Shown here: one piece after another, positions 34,051-35,981 of the stretch | Numbering within the stretch: position 1 is the stretch's first letter | Layout: each line of letters starts with the position of its first letter | Source of the DNA: Nitrospirota bacterium | GTDB taxonomy: Bacteria > Nitrospirota > Leptospirillia > Leptospirillales > Leptospirillaceae | DNA: 35,981 bases | Direction of reading: 5' to 3' | Assembly: GCA_021840555.1 (NCBI GenBank) | Contig: JAKBXW010000009.1 | Coordinates: forward strand, 1-35,981 | Made by a program: the position numbers and the translations under genes | Notes under the pieces: model-generated | What the model was told of the DNA's origin: nothing | Database searches by the model: none | Seen by the model: the letters and a program-made list of their open reading frames with translations, nothing else

Positions 34051-34287
34051 TCACCAACCCTCGCGCTTCCTGTGGTAGGAATAGGAGTACAGCCCGATCA
34101 GAGCACCAGCAACCGTGGAAAGCACCATGATCCAGTAAATCCAGATGTAGGATTCACGCCATGTTTCAAACCGGTGGGCACCGAACCACTCCTGCAGGCA
34201 GAATCCGACAACCGAACCACTTCCTACCGCCGAGAATGCCGCACCGAGCCAATAGGCCACGATTCCCTTCTGATGACTTTGAGCCAC
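34051..34287 (-). CDS. Small two-helix membrane protein, first gene of the respiratory cluster
   Basis: I do not recognise this 78-residue protein. Helices lie at about 9-30 (IVAYWLGAAFSAVGSGSVVGFCL) and 46-68 (YIWIYWIMVLSTVAGALIGLYSY), with an aromatic, charged loop between them and a basic C-terminus. The start is GTG at 34287 with AAGGGGG five bases upstream. A longer open frame to 34446 crosses the promoter at 34379-34407 and is rejected. It is the first gene after that promoter. Confidence 0.68.
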   Translation of the reverse strand: MAQSHQKGIVAYWLGAAFSAVGSGSVVGFCLQEWFGAHRFETWRESYIWIYWIMVLSTVAGALIGLYSYSYHRKREGW

Positions 34288-34462
34288 GACAACCCCCTTA
34301 CAAAAAGAAGATAAGGAATAAGTGCCTTGATCCGCACAGATCCTCGCGGACCCGTATTTTGAGGGCATTACACACGGAAGAATACGCCTTGAAGAATTGC
34401 TTGTCAAGACGACCTGAGGAGGTTTGCATCTTTTTTCATGGGCCATGATTTAACCAGATAAC
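34288..34462. other. Upstream region of the respiratory cluster
   Basis: The non-coding stretch between the first cluster gene and the transposase gene is 332 bases (34288-34619). This part carries the promoter at 34379-34407 and a leader of about 85 bases with a short TCCGC/GCGGA stem near 34333-34352. The rest (34463-34619) belongs to the insertion sequence end. I see no gene here. Confidence 0.6.
34379..34407 (-). promoter_or_regulatory. Sigma70-type promoter of the respiratory cluster
   Basis: On the - strand a perfect TTGACA (34407-34402) and TATTCT (34384-34379) are separated by exactly 17 bases. Transcription would start near 34372, about 85 bases before the GTG at 34287. The left end of the insertion sequence lies only about 55 bases upstream. 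Confidence 0.72.
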
Positions 34463-34619
34463 GGCTATTGGCCGAAAATCGCAATTTCGGGGATCAGTGG
34501 AGATTTGCGGTAAGGGAACTCCTACCGGATACCTCGGTCCATTCTCCTTCCTCAAGACAATTCTTTCCTCTTTCACGGTTCCATGTGTCAACTTCCTAAT
34601 TCTGGCACATGACGACATA

Positions 34620-35855
34620 CTATGGGTAACGGCTCCAGGGTTGAAATTCGTTCATCCAAGGAGTGCACGCCTGAATGATTTTGAGCTTCTTGAAGTCCTT
34701 GTCCCTATATCCGTAGGCTCTCCGTATGACGTTCTTAGCCTTTTGGTTTGTTGACTCAATGTATCCCAAGGGAACTTTCCTGTCACAGTAAGACAGGATC
34801 CCGTCGAGGTGTTCTTCCACCATGGAGGCAAACTTCTTGAGAGGCGTCAGACGGCTCCATTTCAAGGCTCCGACCCATTTTCTGAAAAACTTCACCGCCC
34901 ACGTGCGGGACGTAAAATCCCAGAGGTGGTCGAAGCTCTCCTTGAGAACATAGGCCTTAAGGAGCCGAGGGCTGACGAGAAGAAGCTCCGAGAGGGCTTT
35001 TCTCGCCTCTGGCTTGAGGTTCGACCTCCGTGCCAGGAGCACGAATTTCTTTCCCGAGAGAAGGCCCTTGAACGCTCCTCCCAGGCGTTTGAGCTCCTGT
35101 TTTCGAACCTCATTGACGGCGTCAAGGAGATGGCGGATCACGTGAAACTTGTCGAAGATAACTTTTCCCTCCGGACAATGAGCCAGGAAGCTCTTTCTGA
35201 AGGCCGGCCACATGTCCATCACGGCATGCGTGACCTTCTGGGCCCGCGCCTTGCCGAACCAGCTCCAAAAGGGCGTCAGGTCCTTCTCTTTGCGTCCTTC
35301 CACGATATGAAGAAGTTCCGGCCCTCTCGGACCTTCCGGAGCGCAGATCAAAGTCCAATAGCTTTGCCCCTTGCCGGCCGCGATCTCGTCGAACCCCAGG
35401 ACATCGATCCCGTCGAGAGGGCGCTCCGACTGGACCTTCTCCATCATCCTCTGGTCGATCGCCTTCACCGTTCCCCGGTGAAGACCCAGAAGAAGGCCCA
35501 CCGCCTTGTGCGTCGTAATCTTGCACAGCTCGTAGACCAGATGGGCCAACGGGCGGGTCACGCGAGGACCCCGGACCGGCAAGAAATCCAACGCTTCCGT
35601 GACCACCTTGCACGTCGGACAGACGACACGAGAGTGGGGGAAGCGAATCACTGTCGGATGCTGCCACCACAGAAGGTGACGGACCTCTTGGATCTTGTGG
35701 TCGTATCCGGGAAGGCCCTCTTTTCCACAAGAACCACACCGGAAGGTCATCTCTTCTCTCTCGAGCGTCAGAACGACAGATCGTTCCTCTGTTTCGATGC
35801 CAACGAGGCGAAAATCTGGAAAACCAAGAAGTCTCGTGATAAGCTCATAAGGCAT
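34620..35855 (-). CDS. ISL3-family transposase
   Basis: DDE transposase of 411 residues. The N-terminal part has two zinc-finger-like pairs, CGSCG and CPTC, then a helix-turn-helix region. The catalytic core shows GFDEIA (first Asp), MDMWPAFRKS (second Asp) and ESTNQKAKNVIRRAYGYRD (Glu), as in the ISL3 family. No stop or frameshift interrupts it, so the element may still be active. The ATG at 35855 has GGAGG nine bases upstream; an ATG eight codons earlier (35879) has none. The start codon lies inside an inverted repeat. Its GC content is high, unlike the respiratory cluster beside it. Confidence 0.92.
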   Translation of the reverse strand: MPYELITRLLGFPDFRLVGIETEERSVVLTLEREEMTFRCGSCGKEGLPGYDHKIQEVRHLLWWQHPTVIRFPHSRVVCPTCKVVTEALDFLPVRGPRVTRPLAHLVYELCKITTHKAVGLLLGLHRGTVKAIDQRMMEKVQSERPLDGIDVLGFDEIAAGKGQSYWTLICAPEGPRGPELLHIVEGRKEKDLTPFWSWFGKARAQKVTHAVMDMWPAFRKSFLAHCPEGKVIFDKFHVIRHLLDAVNEVRKQELKRLGGAFKGLLSGKKFVLLARRSNLKPEARKALSELLLVSPRLLKAYVLKESFDHLWDFTSRTWAVKFFRKWVGALKWSRLTPLKKFASMVEEHLDGILSYCDRKVPLGYIESTNQKAKNVIRRAYGYRDKDFKKLKIIQACTPWMNEFQPWSRYP

Positions 35856-35920
35856 CTGGTGGGTCCTCCGTGTTGTCATTTGGCGATGAGCACACGGAAA
35901 AATTATACCTCACCAGATGC
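35852..35920 (-). promoter_or_regulatory. Inverted repeat around the transposase start and promoter
   Basis: GCATCTGGTG (35852-35861) and CACCAGATGC (35911-35920) are perfect 10-base complements. The inner arm contains the transposase ATG. The -10 box lies between the arms, so only transcripts entering from outside the element would contain both arms and hide the start codon. Confidence 0.6.
35902..35907 (-). promoter_or_regulatory. -10 element of the transposase promoter
   Basis: A perfect TATAAT on the - strand lies about 45 bases upstream of the chosen ATG. No good -35 box is seen at 16-18 bases, so the promoter is probably weak, as is common for transposase genes. Confidence 0.5.
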
Positions 35921-35981
35921 TTTTTTTTGCCCACACTTTCTCGTCAAGAGCCAAAAATTATATTGATTACTGAGGGCCTTG

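Larger units (their letters stand above)
34463..35952 (-). mobile_element. ISL3-family insertion sequence, about 1.49 kb
   Basis: An intact ISL3-type transposase gene is flanked by candidate terminal inverted repeats. The right end, read inwards on the - strand from 35952, begins GGCTCTTGACGAGAAAG, which fits ISL3 ends. The left end, read inwards on the + strand from 34463, begins GGCTATTGGCCGAAAAT; 12 of the first 19 positions agree. The length of 1490 bases is normal for the family. The 8-base flanks (34455-34462 and 35953-35960) do not match, so no target-site duplication is seen; the insertion may be old or rearranged. Confidence 0.7.

Noticed and set aside
34288-34446. N-terminal extension of the first respiratory-cluster gene to 34446
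   Set aside because: It would run through the TTGACA/TATTCT promoter, has no hydrophobic or conserved character, and a good ribosome-binding site precedes the GTG at 34287.
34455-35960. Target-site duplication of the insertion sequence
   Set aside because: The 8-base flanks at the proposed ends are different, and shifting by one or two bases does not produce a match.

Overview
The window reads as a chromosomal segment of a GC-rich, Gram-negative, flagellated bacterium. It carries lipopolysaccharide inner-core genes (heptose and Kdo), several lipoproteins with lipobox signals, a chemotaxis operon and genes related to a microaerobic cbb3-type terminal oxidase. From memory of the protein sequences I would place it in Nitrospirota, close to the acidophilic iron oxidiser Leptospirillum. 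That placement is recall, not something the sequence proves.

Left part (1-9.4 kb, + strand): a tightly packed operon in which most genes overlap by 1-8 bases. It holds lepA (5' end outside the window), lepB, hldA, kdsB, pyrG, kdsA, kdsD, kdsC, pgsA and plsY. The genes for Kdo synthesis and activation surround pyrG, which supplies the CTP used to make CMP-Kdo. Phospholipid synthesis genes follow. An AT-rich gap with a clear sigma70 promoter precedes an M23 peptidase gene. After it comes a three-gene set of histidine kinase, lipoprotein and sigma54-type response regulator, in the same order as the enterobacterial GlrK/QseG/GlrR system.

Middle (14.1-19.6 kb): on the - strand lie a TauE/SafE-type exporter, an unknown lipoprotein containing a ten-base G tract, and a CPA-type cation/proton antiporter. 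Divergently on the + strand lie a small unknown protein, a PAP2 phosphatase, rlmN and a small membrane protein.

Chemotaxis block (19.6-23.4 kb, - strand): a PAS-containing cytoplasmic methyl-accepting protein, an ODP-like di-iron metallo-beta-lactamase-fold protein, a 213-residue cytoplasmic receptor that is almost only signalling domain, and CheV. A sigma28-like flagellar promoter lies just upstream. This looks like a soluble oxygen/Fe(II)-sensing chemotaxis module. Upstream lie a LigB-like dioxygenase and an Rsm22-type methyltransferase, then hisS on the + strand.

Respiratory block (26.9-34.4 kb, - strand): CcoG, a CcoO-like cytochrome, a second cytochrome c, a CcoS-like protein, two half-length proteins that resemble the first helices of heme-copper oxidase subunit I, a SUMF1-domain protein and several small membrane proteins, one of them only 34 residues. 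No full-length CcoN is present. The block is clearly lower in GC than its neighbours. A terminator followed by a promoter splits it into two transcription units, and an ISL3-family insertion sequence (34.46-35.95 kb) borders it directly upstream of its main promoter.
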